From NCBI GenBank assembly GCA_016218365.1, contig JACREF010000025.1, positions 1-64,000 on the forward strand: 64,000 bases of DNA. Reading direction: 5' to 3'. The notes below the pieces were generated by a model. The model ran no database searches. It saw nothing but the letters and a program-made list of their open reading frames with translations, and had not been told where the DNA came from. Each line of letters begins with the position of its first letter. The first letter of the stretch is position 1. Source of the DNA: Gammaproteobacteria bacterium (GTDB taxonomy: Bacteria; Pseudomonadota; Gammaproteobacteria; SZUA-140). This document shows positions 1-7,303 of the stretch, in pieces. The position numbers and the translations under genes are program-made.

Positions 1-67
1 ACAGGCTCTGAGGTGGTAACAACTTCTTCAGAACCGCCGCCTTACGCTCCAATGAATAACGAATCAT
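1..67 (-). CDS. Transposase OrfA-like protein, N-terminal fragment (cut by window edge)
   Basis: An open frame starts with ATG at 67 on the minus strand and runs off the left edge without a stop. The 22 visible residues begin MIRYSLERKAAVLKKLLPP. This resembles the start of the small helix-turn-helix OrfA protein of IS3-type insertion sequences, which often begins with a Y-S-x-E-x-K-x-A-x-L-x-K-x-L-P-P pattern. Only the first helix region is visible, so the family assignment is tentative. The sequence just upstream looks like an IS end next to a scrap of hsdR. Confidence 0.5.
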   Translation of the reverse strand, partial: MIRYSLERKAAVLKKLLPPQSL

Positions 68-134
68 TTCTCACTGCTTTCCGCCCCCAGTCTATCCTTT
101 ACTACATCCCGGCAACGCGACAACTACCCTGACA
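1..134 (-). mobile_element. Probable end of an insertion sequence extending beyond the window
   Basis: The hsdR-like scrap at 143-188 loses its similarity to the intact hsdR end abruptly near 142. From there to the transposase-like start at 67 lies a non-coding stretch of about 70 bases. Read on the minus strand, a TGTCAGGG-type sequence at 124-134 may be the IS terminus. This is inferred from the break in homology plus the transposase-like frame. The other end and the inverted repeat lie outside the window, so the exact boundary is uncertain. Confidence 0.4.
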
Positions 135-142
135 CCGGGGGG

Positions 143-188
143 ATCGTATTCAGCTTGTCGCCGAATAGTTGGTGCACTTTGCTCAGTT
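143..188 (-). pseudogene. Duplicated 3'-end fragment of hsdR
   Basis: The minus strand encodes KVHQLFGDKLNTI, the same peptide that ends the main hsdR gene. Positions 143-180 match 2150-2187 at 36 of 38 bases. The similarity stops at about 142, where IS-like sequence begins, so the fragment seems truncated by an insertion. The two copies flank the YhcG and GIY-YIG genes as direct repeats about 2 kb apart. The fragment has no start of its own and should not be functional. Confidence 0.75.
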
Positions 189-200
189 CGCGCGGGAGAA

Positions 201-312
201 AGATTTCTCCCTTCGATCGATATGACAGGATGAGCGCTTTGCCAAGGCCGGATGATCGCAAGATTCCTCCTGTTGGTCGGAACAAGGATTTCTCGCTTTG
301 CTCGAAATGACA
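201..312. repeat. Two copies of dispersed repeat R1 (201-227 and 285-312)
   Basis: Both copies follow the pattern GATTTCTC-C/G-CTTCG-x-TCGAAATGACA, seen again at 1573-1600 (inverted), 1638-1665 and 2060-2086. In one frame the inverted form reads SFRAKREIL, a peptide often seen in spurious translations of intergenic DNA. The rest of 1-323 holds the IS edge and the hsdR scrap. I see no other gene in this stretch. Confidence 0.75.
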
Positions 313-323
313 AGTCATGGGCA

Positions 324-1508
324 TCATTTCTTCTTTCTCTGTTTTTTTGATGCGGCGGTTTTCTTGCGCTGCGGTTTGGCTGGCAGTTTCTTCACGGCCT
401 TTTCAAACGCGCGCTCATTGGCTTGCGCCTCACTTTTTAGCTCTTGCTCTATTTCCTCGATGCTGGGCAGCACGGATTGCAAATTCTTTGGCAATACACG
501 GGTCAGCTCGTATTCCGAGACACCGATGGGTTTGTTGATGCCACCCAGGGCATATTCAGCCAGCACCTTGTCTTTGGTCTGGCAAAGGATGAGGCCGATG
601 GTCGGGTTATCCGTGGCGTGTTTGAGTTGGTCGTCCACGACGTTGCAGTAGAAATTCATTTTGCCGGCGTAGTCGGGTTTGAATTTTCCTTTTTTGAGCT
701 CGATGACGACGAAGCAGCGCAGCTTGAGGTGGTAGAACAGCAAGTCGATGTAGAAGTCCTCGCCGCCGAGGTCGATGTGATATTGGCGCCCGACGAAGGC
801 GAAGCCCTGGCCGAGTTCGAGCAGAAATTTTTCCAGGTGGCGGATGAGGCCGGTTTCCAGTTCGCGTTCATGAAACGGTTCTTCGAGGGTGAGGAAGTCG
901 AAGATGTACGGGTCTTTGAGTGTTTGCCGTACCAAGTCGGATTGCGGCGCGGGCAGGCGCGCCGCGAAGTTGCTGATCGATTTACCGTGCCGGTCGTGGG
1001 CGTTGCTTTTGATCATCTGGCCAAGGGTGTCACGGCTCCAGCCGTTTTCGATGGTTTGCTGCATGTACCAGATGCGGGTGGGCACGTCCTTCACTTTTTC
1101 CATTAGCAGGGCGTGGTGTCCCCATGGCAGTTGCCACAGAAATGTGATTTCAGGTGTTTGTGCCAAGGGCTGTGGCACTTTTTCGGGCGTTTCCATTTGT
1201 GCCACGGGCTGTGGCACAAATTCCACCGCACCGGTATAGGCGCGGTAGAACGCGAGCATGCGTTTTAGATTGCGCTCGGAGAAACCCTTTAATTCCGGTA
1301 TGTCGTTGCGCAGGTCCACCGCTAACCGGGGAATGACGGCGGCACCCCAGCCTTCGCGCTTTTGCCGCTCGTCAATCAGTTGGCCGATGTCCCAGTAGAG
1401 CCGCACCAGTTCGGCATTGGCCGCCATGACGGCACGGGTTTGCGCTTGCCGGATGCGGGTTTTGATGTCGGCCAACAGGCCCGCGTAGAAGGAGTGGTCC
1501 AGGATCAT
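324..1508 (-). CDS. YhcG/DUF1016-type PD-(D/E)XK nuclease domain protein
   Basis: This 394-residue protein has the two-part layout of the YhcG family. An N-terminal helical domain (about residues 5-180) contains the typical LYWDIGQLI and GFSERNLKRM segments. A C-terminal PD-(D/E)XK nuclease fold (about 200-350) shows D255 in YIDLLFYH and E270-x-K272 in VVIELKKGKF as likely catalytic residues. The tail is very lysine-rich (KKTAASKKQRKKK). A linker at about 97-117 carries two similar peptides, VPQPVAQ and VPQPLAQ, made by a small DNA duplication. YhcG proteins are often found in or beside restriction-modification islands, which fits the hsdR remnant upstream. The biological target is unknown. 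The family call is firm; a defence role is inferred from context. Confidence 0.9.
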   Translation of the reverse strand: MILDHSFYAGLLADIKTRIRQAQTRAVMAANAELVRLYWDIGQLIDERQKREGWGAAVIPRLAVDLRNDIPELKGFSERNLKRMLAFYRAYTGAVEFVPQPVAQMETPEKVPQPLAQTPEITFLWQLPWGHHALLMEKVKDVPTRIWYMQQTIENGWSRDTLGQMIKSNAHDRHGKSISNFAARLPAPQSDLVRQTLKDPYIFDFLTLEEPFHERELETGLIRHLEKFLLELGQGFAFVGRQYHIDLGGEDFYIDLLFYHLKLRCFVVIELKKGKFKPDYAGKMNFYCNVVDDQLKHATDNPTIGLILCQTKDKVLAEYALGGINKPIGVSEYELTRVLPKNLQSVLPSIEEIEQELKSEAQANERAFEKAVKKLPAKPQRKKTAASKKQRKKK

Positions 1509-1572
1509 GCCGCCAACGTCTCCTTCCTGCCTGCATTGCGTGCGCAGGCAAGCAATTTTTCAATGAAGCGCC

Positions 1573-1600
1573 TGTCATTTCGACCGAAGGGAGAAATCCT
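1573..1600. repeat. Dispersed repeat R1, inverted copy
   Basis: This reads TGTCATTTCGACCGAAGGGAG followed by AAATCC, the reverse complement of the other R1 copies. Together with the copy at 1638-1665 it forms an inverted pair upstream of the YhcG gene. Confidence 0.75.
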
Positions 1601-1637
1601 TGTTTTTAACGAACGTGAGAGACCATTAGTGGGCATT

Positions 1638-1665
1638 AAGATTTCTCGCTTCGCTCGAAATGACA
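1638..1665. repeat. Dispersed repeat R1, copy leading into the 18-bp array
   Basis: This is an R1 copy (AAGATTTCTCGCTTCGCTCG then AAATGACA) whose right half continues directly into the tandem array starting at 1654. The array therefore looks like an expansion of the end of R1. Confidence 0.75.
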
Positions 1666-1761
1666 AGAGCACTCGAAATGACAAAAGTGGTCGAAATGGC
1701 AAGAGTGCTCGAAATGACAAGAGTGGCCGAAATGACATCGTTAGTCGGAATGACATGGGGA
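1654..1761. repeat. 18-bp tandem repeat, six units
   Basis: Six head-to-tail 18-base units start at 1654, 1672, 1690, 1708, 1726 and 1744, with consensus CTCGAAATGACAAGAGTG. Units 1-4 are close matches and the last two are more diverged. There are no spacers, so it is not a CRISPR array. Because 18 is a multiple of 3, the array stays open in translation as a six-residue repeat. The stop codon of the GIY-YIG gene lies in the fifth unit. Confidence 0.9.
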
Positions 1762-2058
1762 TAGCCCAAAGTCCACCGCGAGATCGCGCCATTCCGGGTT
1801 GGCCTGGATCACCAATGCGTTTTTCTTTTCCCGTCGCCATTTTTTGATTTCCTTTTCGCGCGTGATGGCAGCGTTCGCGTCGGAGGTCTCCTCGAAGTAG
1901 GCGAGTTTGTGCACGTTGTATTTTTCCGTGAAGCCTTTGACTGCCTTGGTCTTGTGCTCGTTGACACGGCGAATGAGGTCGTTGGTCATGCCCACGTACA
2001 TCACCTTGTTGTTCCAGTTGGTGAGGAGGTAGACGAAATACCGGTGTTCCTTCGCCAT
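1741..2058 (-). CDS. GIY-YIG nuclease superfamily protein (small YhbQ/UPF0213-like type)
   Basis: A 105-residue protein consisting mostly of one GIY-YIG domain. The two motif strands appear as YFVYLLTN (residues 7-14) and VMYVGMTNDLIRRVNEHK (residues 19-36), with the conserved arginine in DLIRRV. The glutamate in TREKEIKKW is the likely metal-binding residue. Stand-alone proteins of this kind are common, and their substrates are mostly unknown. The ATG at 2058 is preceded by GGGAG with a spacing of 8; that Shine-Dalgarno is part of repeat R1. The last residues and the stop fall in the 18-bp tandem array, so the C-terminus may have been altered by repeat expansion. Confidence 0.88.
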   Translation of the reverse strand: MAKEHRYFVYLLTNWNNKVMYVGMTNDLIRRVNEHKTKAVKGFTEKYNVHKLAYFEETSDANAAITREKEIKKWRREKKNALVIQANPEWRDLAVDFGLSPCHSD

Positions 2059-2059
2059 A

Positions 2060-2086
2060 GGATTTCTCCCTTCGGTCGAAATGACA
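2060..2086. repeat. Dispersed repeat R1 supplying the GIY-YIG ribosome-binding site
   Basis: R1 copy ending one base upstream of the ATG at 2058. On the minus strand its GGGAGAAATCC sequence puts GGGAG at normal Shine-Dalgarno distance. Confidence 0.7.
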
Positions 2087-2310
2087 ATACAGCATGCAGA
2101 TAAATGATCGTGGAATCATGCCGCCAAGGTCTCGTTCAGTTCTTCAATGATGGTATTCAGCTTGTCGCCGAATAGTTGATGCACTTTACCGAGGCCGCCT
2201 TGTTGCGAGAACGGCGCGTACTCGAAGTCGTCTGGCGCGATGCTGAGATTGGCGGCGATGTGGTCGCGGATCATTTCGAGCCAGCGAATTTGTTCAGCTG
2301 TAAAAGGTTC

Positions 2311-2336
2311 TGGATTCCGGCTTTCGCCGGAATGAC
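2311..2336. repeat. Dispersed repeat R4 in frame inside hsdR
   Basis: The palindromic sequence GGATTCCGGCTTTCGCCGGAA followed by TGAC adds the peptide HSGESRNPE to HsdR. Related copies lie at 12041-12088 and three times in 23448-23576. Confidence 0.8.
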
Positions 2337-2897
2337 GGCCTTGGGTCGTGAGCCAGGCCTTGAAGTTGGCGTTGACGCGCTCGGGGAACGGGATGAGTTC
2401 GTTGTCCTGGTGGATGGCGAAGCGCACCAGCGACACGAGGTCGGTGAGGATGCGTTTGGCGCTGGCGCCTTTGACCTTGGATTTTTCCAGCGCGGCGTAG
2501 GCGTTCCATAGTTGCGATTCGTTCCACAGGTAGGGCGGCTTTTCGATGGCGTCGGCGAGTTCTTTGATATGTTCGAATTGCAGGCGTTTGCCTGCCTGCG
2601 TCACGCGGTGACGCGCAGGTAGACTGTAGAGCAGCTGCAAGGCGGTGATTTCGTCTTTGTGGTCCTTGATGAATTGCTCGAAGGATTGGACCATGCCTTG
2701 GGCGCGGTCGAGAGCACCTTGAGAGAAACCAGCCTCCAGGACTTCGTCGGGGCTGACGTGGTCGATGGTGATTTCGGTTTTGGCTTTCAGGTCGATCAAT
2801 AGTTGGCGTAGCGCGGGGTCGTGGAGCGGTTTGACGGCGTCGAGGACGATGCTTTCGCGAACAGATTTCAGTTGTTGCGCCTGCGGCGCGGGTTCCC

Positions 2898-2924
2898 GGG
2901 CTTCGCTACGCTCAGCCCAGGCTA
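2898..2924. repeat. Dispersed repeat R3 in frame inside hsdR
   Basis: The sequence GGGCTTCGCTACGCTCAGCC adds AWAERSEA to HsdR. Related GTTGGGCTTCGCTGCGCTCT-type copies occur at 5876-5906, 8153-8183, 12127-12162 and 23373-23404. Confidence 0.75.
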
Positions 2925-4669
2925 CATCGATATCGGGATTGAGAGATTCCACAATTCGATGAGCCAGGTCTTTGAGACCGTAGCCGCCGCTGGTGGCGCG
3001 GATCTTTTTGTCATCGTCGGCGGTGATGCGGTGTTCCATACGGGCGAGACGGCCGGCCAGCGAGGTGAGTACGTCGTCTTCGGTATTGCCGAAGGCGACG
3101 GCTTGCATGAGCTTCTCAAAACTCACGGTGGGCTTTTGCTCCATCGGTCTCGAATCGGTTTTGTCCTGCTCGCAGACGCCGACGGCGTCGACGATGACGA
3201 AGTGGTCCTTGGCCTTGGCGTCGGGGGTGACGCTTTGCAGATCGTCGGCCTTCATGATGCGCACGCCGCGGCCTTTCATCTGCTCGAAGAAGGCGCGGGA
3301 TTTGACGGCGCGCATGAAGAAAACGACCTCCACCGCCTTGATGTCGGTGCCAGTGGCGATCATGTCGACCGTCACGGCGATGCGTGGCATGGGGCTGGTG
3401 CGGAATTCGTTGATGAGGTCCTTGGGTTTCGCGCCGGTGGTGCGGTAGGTGATCTTCTGGGCGAAGTCGTTGCCCTTGCCGAATTCCTCGCGCACGATCT
3501 CGACGATGTTTTCGGCGTGGGCGTCGTCCTTGGCGAAGATCAGGGTCTTGGGCACCCAGGTGCGGCCGGGGAAGATTTCGCTGAACAGCTTGTCGCGGAA
3601 GGTGCGGACGATGGTGCGGATCTGGTCCGGGGCAACCACGTCGCGGTCGAGCTGGTTGGGGTCGTAGCTGAAGTCGTCGTCGAGCTGTTCCCAGCGCTTT
3701 TTGCGGGTGTCGCGCTCCTGAATCTGCACCGAGTAGCCGGCCTCGACCCTGGAGCCGGCCTCGGAGATTTTGGTGCGGATGCGGTAGACGTCGTAGTTGA
3801 CGTTGACGCCGTCGGCCACGGCCATTTCGTGGTTGTATTCCATCACCAGGTTCTGGTGGAAGAAGCCGAAGGTCTGCTTACTGGGCGTGGCGGTGAGGCC
3901 GATCAGCGAGGCGTCGAAGTACTCCAGCACCTGCGCCCACAGGTTGTAGATGGAGCGGTGGCATTCGTCGGTGACGATGATGTCGAAGGTCTCTATGGGT
4001 ATGCTTGGATTGTATTCAATCGGCTCCGGACTTCGCAGGAGGCCGGCATACGGCGTTGCAGTGCTCGCTGCGCTGCTCATTGCGCTACCAGGCAACTCCG
4101 CTGCTCGCTCACCCCGCGCCTTGTCTGCCACCCCCCTGCTGTGCCCGCCATTTCCAAACAAACTGCCAAGTTGATCAATGGACACTTCTTCGAGGTCTTC
4201 GGGCAGGTCTTTGCCCTTGAGCATCGAGTACAGACGCTGGATGGTGCAGATGCAGACCTTTGCTGTGGTATCGAGGGTGTTGCCTTGCAGGCGCTGGACG
4301 ATGTACTCCTCGGTGAACTTGAAGTTGTTGTAGGGCGAGGCGTATTGCTGGAATTCCTTCAGCGTCTGGTCGGCGAGGTTGCCGCGGTCGACGAGGAACA
4401 ACACCCTTCTTGCACCGGCGAATTTGATCAGCCGATAGATGAAGCTGATGGCGGTGAAGGTCTTGCCGGAGCCGGTGGCCATTTGAATAAGTGCGCGCGG
4501 GCGGTTTTCTTTTAATGAGACTTCGAGATTGTGGATCGCCTTGATCTGGGCCGGCCACAGGCCGTGCTCTTTGAGCGGCGGCATGTGTTGCAGGCGGGCA
4601 AGGAAGGTTTCGGCTCTGGCCGCATAGATCGGTGTCGCGTCCGCGACCTGGTCCCTGTCCCGACCAGTA

Positions 4670-4694
4670 GGGGACAGATTTGAAATCTGTCCCC
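4670..4694. repeat. Palindromic repeat R2 in frame inside hsdR
   Basis: A 25-base palindrome, GGGGACAGATTT-G-AAATCTGTCCCC, adds GGQISNLSP to HsdR. A second copy lies at 5919-5945. Palindromes of this form often accompany REP-associated (Y1) transposases in bacterial genomes; none is present in this window. Confidence 0.85.
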
Positions 4695-5258
4695 CTTCCT
4701 GTAATAACTCGGCCAGCGACTCGGGCTTATGAAACGCAAACACTGGCCGCGAACGCGGCTGCGGATCGAGGCCATTGGTGAAGCGGCTTTCAATGCCGGT
4801 GGACTGGTAGGCGAATGGCAAGGGGTCGCGCCAGCGCGGCAGGCCGTCGGGCAAGCCCTGGACATAGCGCGCCGACTGGGTCTCGACGCCGGTCAGCGTC
4901 ACCCCTTCCTTCTTCGCCTCGATGACCCCGGCCGCCTTGCCATCGACATATAATAGATAGTCCGCAAAGCCATGGCCAGACTTCAGCGGGAACTCGCGGA
5001 TCGCGACGCCACGCGCGGCCGTGATGTGCGCAGCGGCCGGATCGCAGACGTGCCAACCCGCCCGCCGTCAGCAGGTCGTCGATATGGGTCCGGGCGCGCT
5101 GTTCGGGTTCAGCCATGATCCACGTAATAGTTATTCTTATCCGGGGAAGAATATCACAGGCCTGCCCGGCCGGCATCTCAACGGGTTGATATGACGGACA
5201 ATCATGGTCAGGCGGTGTGGGGGCGGGTTAATCCTTCGCGGGGCAGGCCGGTGGCGAG

Positions 5259-5795
5259 CTATTTTTCCCAGGGTCCAAAGCCGATCGGCCGCTTGGCCCG
5301 GGGCGCGGATGGTGTCATCAATTCCCGGATGGCGTCGAACACCACTTTGAACTGGGCATCGTATTTGCGCTCCAGCGCCGCCAGTTTGCGGGCTAGCTCG
5401 GTGTTGGTGGTCAGCAGCTGCCGTAAGCGCACGAAGGCGCGCATGATCTCGATATTGATGTGGATCGCCGTGGGACTGCGCAGCACGCTGGATAGCATTG
5501 CGACGCCCTGTTCGGTGAAGGCATAGGGTGGGTAGCGCCTGCCGCCCCAACTTGAGGTCACAAATTGTGACCTCAAGATATTAAACTCCTGATTGGTCAG
5601 CTGAAACATAAAATCAGCCGGAAAACGGTCAATGTTTCGTTTGACCGCTTGAGTCAGCACTTTTGCCTCTACTTCATAGAGCTCTGCCAGGTCACTGTCC
5701 AATATGACTTTATGACCTCGCACCAGCATGATCGACTGGGTGATCCGTTCCATTGGAACAATGATCTCGCCTTTCCTTGGCGTTTTGGTGGCCAT
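5259..5795 (-). CDS. ORF6N domain-containing protein
   Basis: A 178-residue protein with an ORF6N (KilA-N-related) DNA-binding domain at about residues 12-100. Typical segments are [34 protein letters not shown] and [16 protein letters not shown] coiled-coil-like stretch follows (about 115-160). The ATG at 5795 is preferred over upstream options because AGGAG lies 7 bases before it and because the family begins close to the domain. ORF6N proteins are common in phages and inside type I restriction loci, which fits the hsdR gene 142 bases downstream. The function is probably regulatory or DNA-binding; no partner can be named. Confidence 0.88.
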   Translation of the reverse strand: MATKTPRKGEIIVPMERITQSIMLVRGHKVILDSDLAELYEVEAKVLTQAVKRNIDRFPADFMFQLTNQEFNILRSQFVTSSWGGRRYPPYAFTEQGVAMLSSVLRSPTAIHINIEIMRAFVRLRQLLTTNTELARKLAALERKYDAQFKVVFDAIRELMTPSAPRAKRPIGFGPWEK

Positions 5796-5875
5796 TCCTT
5801 GGCTCCTGTGTGTTGAATTGAGCAGCAATAAAGAATAGCACAGCATTTATCGACGGCAAGTCAACGTGGACTCAT

Positions 5876-5906
5876 GTTGGGCTTCGCTGCGCTCTGCCCA
5901 ACCTAC
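5876..5906. repeat. Dispersed repeat R3
   Basis: GTTGGGCTTCGCTGCGCTCT followed by GCCCAACCTAC, an imperfect inverted repeat, in the gap upstream of the ORF6N gene. Confidence 0.75.
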
Positions 5907-5918
5907 GCGCTGGACCGA

Positions 5919-5945
5919 GGGGGACAGATTTGAAATCTGTCCCCC
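5919..5945. repeat. Palindromic repeat R2, second copy
   Basis: A perfect 27-base palindrome with the same 25-base core found inside hsdR at 4670-4694. Confidence 0.85.
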
Positions 5946-5962
5946 TCCCTGGTGACGGGCGC

Positions 5963-5994
5963 AAAAAAAAGCGGACACAGTTTCCTGTGTCCGC
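5963..5994 (-). terminator. Rho-independent terminator of the secreted-protein gene
   Basis: A perfect 10-bp stem (GCGGACACAG and its complement) with a 4-base loop lies at 5971-5994. On the minus strand it is followed by eight T residues (5963-5970). It sits about 40 bases after the stop codon of the gene at 6034-6978. Confidence 0.92.
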
Positions 5995-6033
5995 GGGTAA
6001 AGGGAGTTGAACGCCTTGTTTAGTTGACTACGC

Positions 6034-6978
6034 CTAGTTGACTACACTGGGCAGGTGCGGCGCAGCGCCGAGGTTGGCGGTGTCCCAGGCGAACGGGTCG
6101 GTCGGCATTGCGGCCTGGTAGTCGGCCTTGGTCAATGCACGGCCGCTGGTCTCGTTGCTGAGCGCGGTGTACGCAAAGCCCTTGCCGGACGGGTCATAGG
6201 CCTTTTGCGCGATGAACACCGCGCGCAGTGCCTCGCCATCGGCCCAGCTCAGCGTCTCGCCGTTCATTGCGACGCTGCCGGCCTTGGTGACCGGCGTGAT
6301 GTTGGCGTTGTTCTGCTCGTCAAAGATCACGTCCCAGCCGCTGCGCTGGCGCATTGCAAAGCGCTGCGCCTCGGAGCTTGGGTCGTTGGCGACATCGAGC
6401 AGCCACTGGTCAATATCAAGCCGGCGTGAGCTCAGCTGATCACCGTTGGGCAGGGTCGCCAGTTGCTGTTCCAGCTTGAAGGCCGAACCGAAGGTGGCGT
6501 CGGCGATGCCCTGTTCGATCAGCACCTTGTTGACCTGATAGCTGTCGCCACGGTTGTCGATCAGCGCGTGGTTATTGATCTGCGCCAGACTGGAGAAGCC
6601 CTGGGACGGGTCACGGATCGCCTGTTTGATGTCGACGTTCGAGCCGGTCTGGAATGAAGACTGCGAGCCCATCGGGATCAGCACCTCGGTGGCAAACGGC
6701 AGCGATGAGGCCGAGCCGGTGGCATTGGTATCGGTGATGATCTGGCGAATGAACTTGCCGTTCGGTGTGACGATCTCCTGCTGCAGAAAGCCGTTGTCGA
6801 CCATGGTACCCGAACATGAGACGGTGCCACCGCAGGAGGCCGCGGTGTTGATGTTGCCGCCCTGCACGTTCCAGCCATCGAAGGCCACCGCTTGCACGGC
6901 CAGTGCCGGACTGGCCATGACACCCAACAGATTGAAGATGATGCTCAACTTGACGTGATTAGAGTGGCGGATGGCCAT
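6034..6978 (-). CDS. Secreted protein of unknown function
   Basis: The 314-residue product starts with a clear Sec signal peptide: a basic start, a hydrophobic core around residues 10-22, and a likely cleavage after SPALA near residue 27. The mature part is polar and soluble-looking, with no further membrane segment. Its only cysteines are in AASCGGTVSCSG, six residues apart, and could form a periplasmic disulfide. I do not recognise the family. The ATG has a strong GAGGAG site just upstream. The gene is monocistronic, with its own strong terminator and a 325-base upstream gap. Export is well supported; function is unknown. Confidence 0.75.
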   Translation of the reverse strand: MAIRHSNHVKLSIIFNLLGVMASPALAVQAVAFDGWNVQGGNINTAASCGGTVSCSGTMVDNGFLQQEIVTPNGKFIRQIITDTNATGSASSLPFATEVLIPMGSQSSFQTGSNVDIKQAIRDPSQGFSSLAQINNHALIDNRGDSYQVNKVLIEQGIADATFGSAFKLEQQLATLPNGDQLSSRRLDIDQWLLDVANDPSSEAQRFAMRQRSGWDVIFDEQNNANITPVTKAGSVAMNGETLSWADGEALRAVFIAQKAYDPSGKGFAYTALSNETSGRALTKADYQAAMPTDPFAWDTANLGAAPHLPSVVN

Positions 6979-7247
6979 GGCCTTCTCTCCTCTAATTCTG
7001 GAACTTCATTATTTGAGTTGTTGCTTACCTCATTGAATTCGGTCGCATTCAGACATCCGCCGCTCGGGCCCTGCCGGGTCGGTACGGGCGATGACTGTGA
7101 CTTATGTGATTGATAGTCGGGCGGCTGGGCGTGATTGGCAGGCTCTTTGAGCAGGGGCCCGAGGGCGGGCAACTGCCGGAGGCCTACGTCTGTGATATCG
7201 TCAACAAATTGACATTTCTTGAGCAAGGCTTAAGGCGGGAACCAAGA
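6979..7247. other. Gap between the secreted-protein gene and the yqhA-like gene
   Basis: About 270 bases with no convincing coding frame. The part next to 6978 carries the ribosome-binding site of the secreted protein, and its promoter must also lie here. No promoter hexamers stand out clearly. The far end runs into the terminator of the gene at 7304-7825. Confidence 0.5.
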
Positions 7248-7278
7248 AAAAAGGCCAGCCCGGGTCCGGACTGGCCTT
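7248..7278 (-). terminator. Rho-independent terminator after the yqhA-like gene
   Basis: Inverted repeat AAGGCCAG/CTGGCCTT (7251-7258 and 7271-7278) with a GC-rich inner loop, followed on the minus strand by a T-rich run. It lies about 25 bases after the stop at 7304. Confidence 0.85.
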
Positions 7279-7303
7279 GATGTGCGCAGATTTTCAGCAG
7301 GGC

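Larger units (their letters stand above)
2116..5116 (-). pseudogene. hsdR: Type I restriction enzyme R subunit (HsdR), frameshifted near the N-terminus
   Basis: HsdR is the ATP-dependent translocase and nuclease subunit of type I restriction enzymes. The frame from 4902 to 2116 (928 residues) carries Walker A (MATGSGKT), DECH, the SAT-like motif LTATPSKQT and the motif VI region QMKGRGVRIMK. The N-terminal nuclease domain lies upstream in two frames. The start MAEPEQRARTHIDDLLTAGG (ATG at 5116) must shift by one base around 5055-5064 to reach WHVCDPAAAH and the nuclease residues in GFADYLLYVDGKAAG and VIEAKKEG. Joined, the protein would be about 1000 residues. In-frame repeat-derived segments sit at 2311-2336, 2898-2924 and 4670-4694, with an odd Ala/Ser-rich insert around 4020-4150. 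No hsdM or hsdS is visible nearby. It is either a decayed gene or carries a sequencing error at the shift. Confidence 0.88.

Noticed and set aside
1654..1761. Possible CRISPR array at the 18-bp repeats
   Set aside because: Units are head to tail with no spacers, and no cas gene is nearby.
1505..2119. A 204-codon minus-strand frame across the GIY-YIG gene and repeats
   Set aside because: It is made of repeat R1 and the 18-bp array read in another frame; the GIY-YIG frame is the real one.
2821..4515. Long plus-strand open frame (about 564 codons) opposite hsdR
   Set aside because: It is the antisense of hsdR with no recognisable domains; the minus strand has clear helicase motifs.
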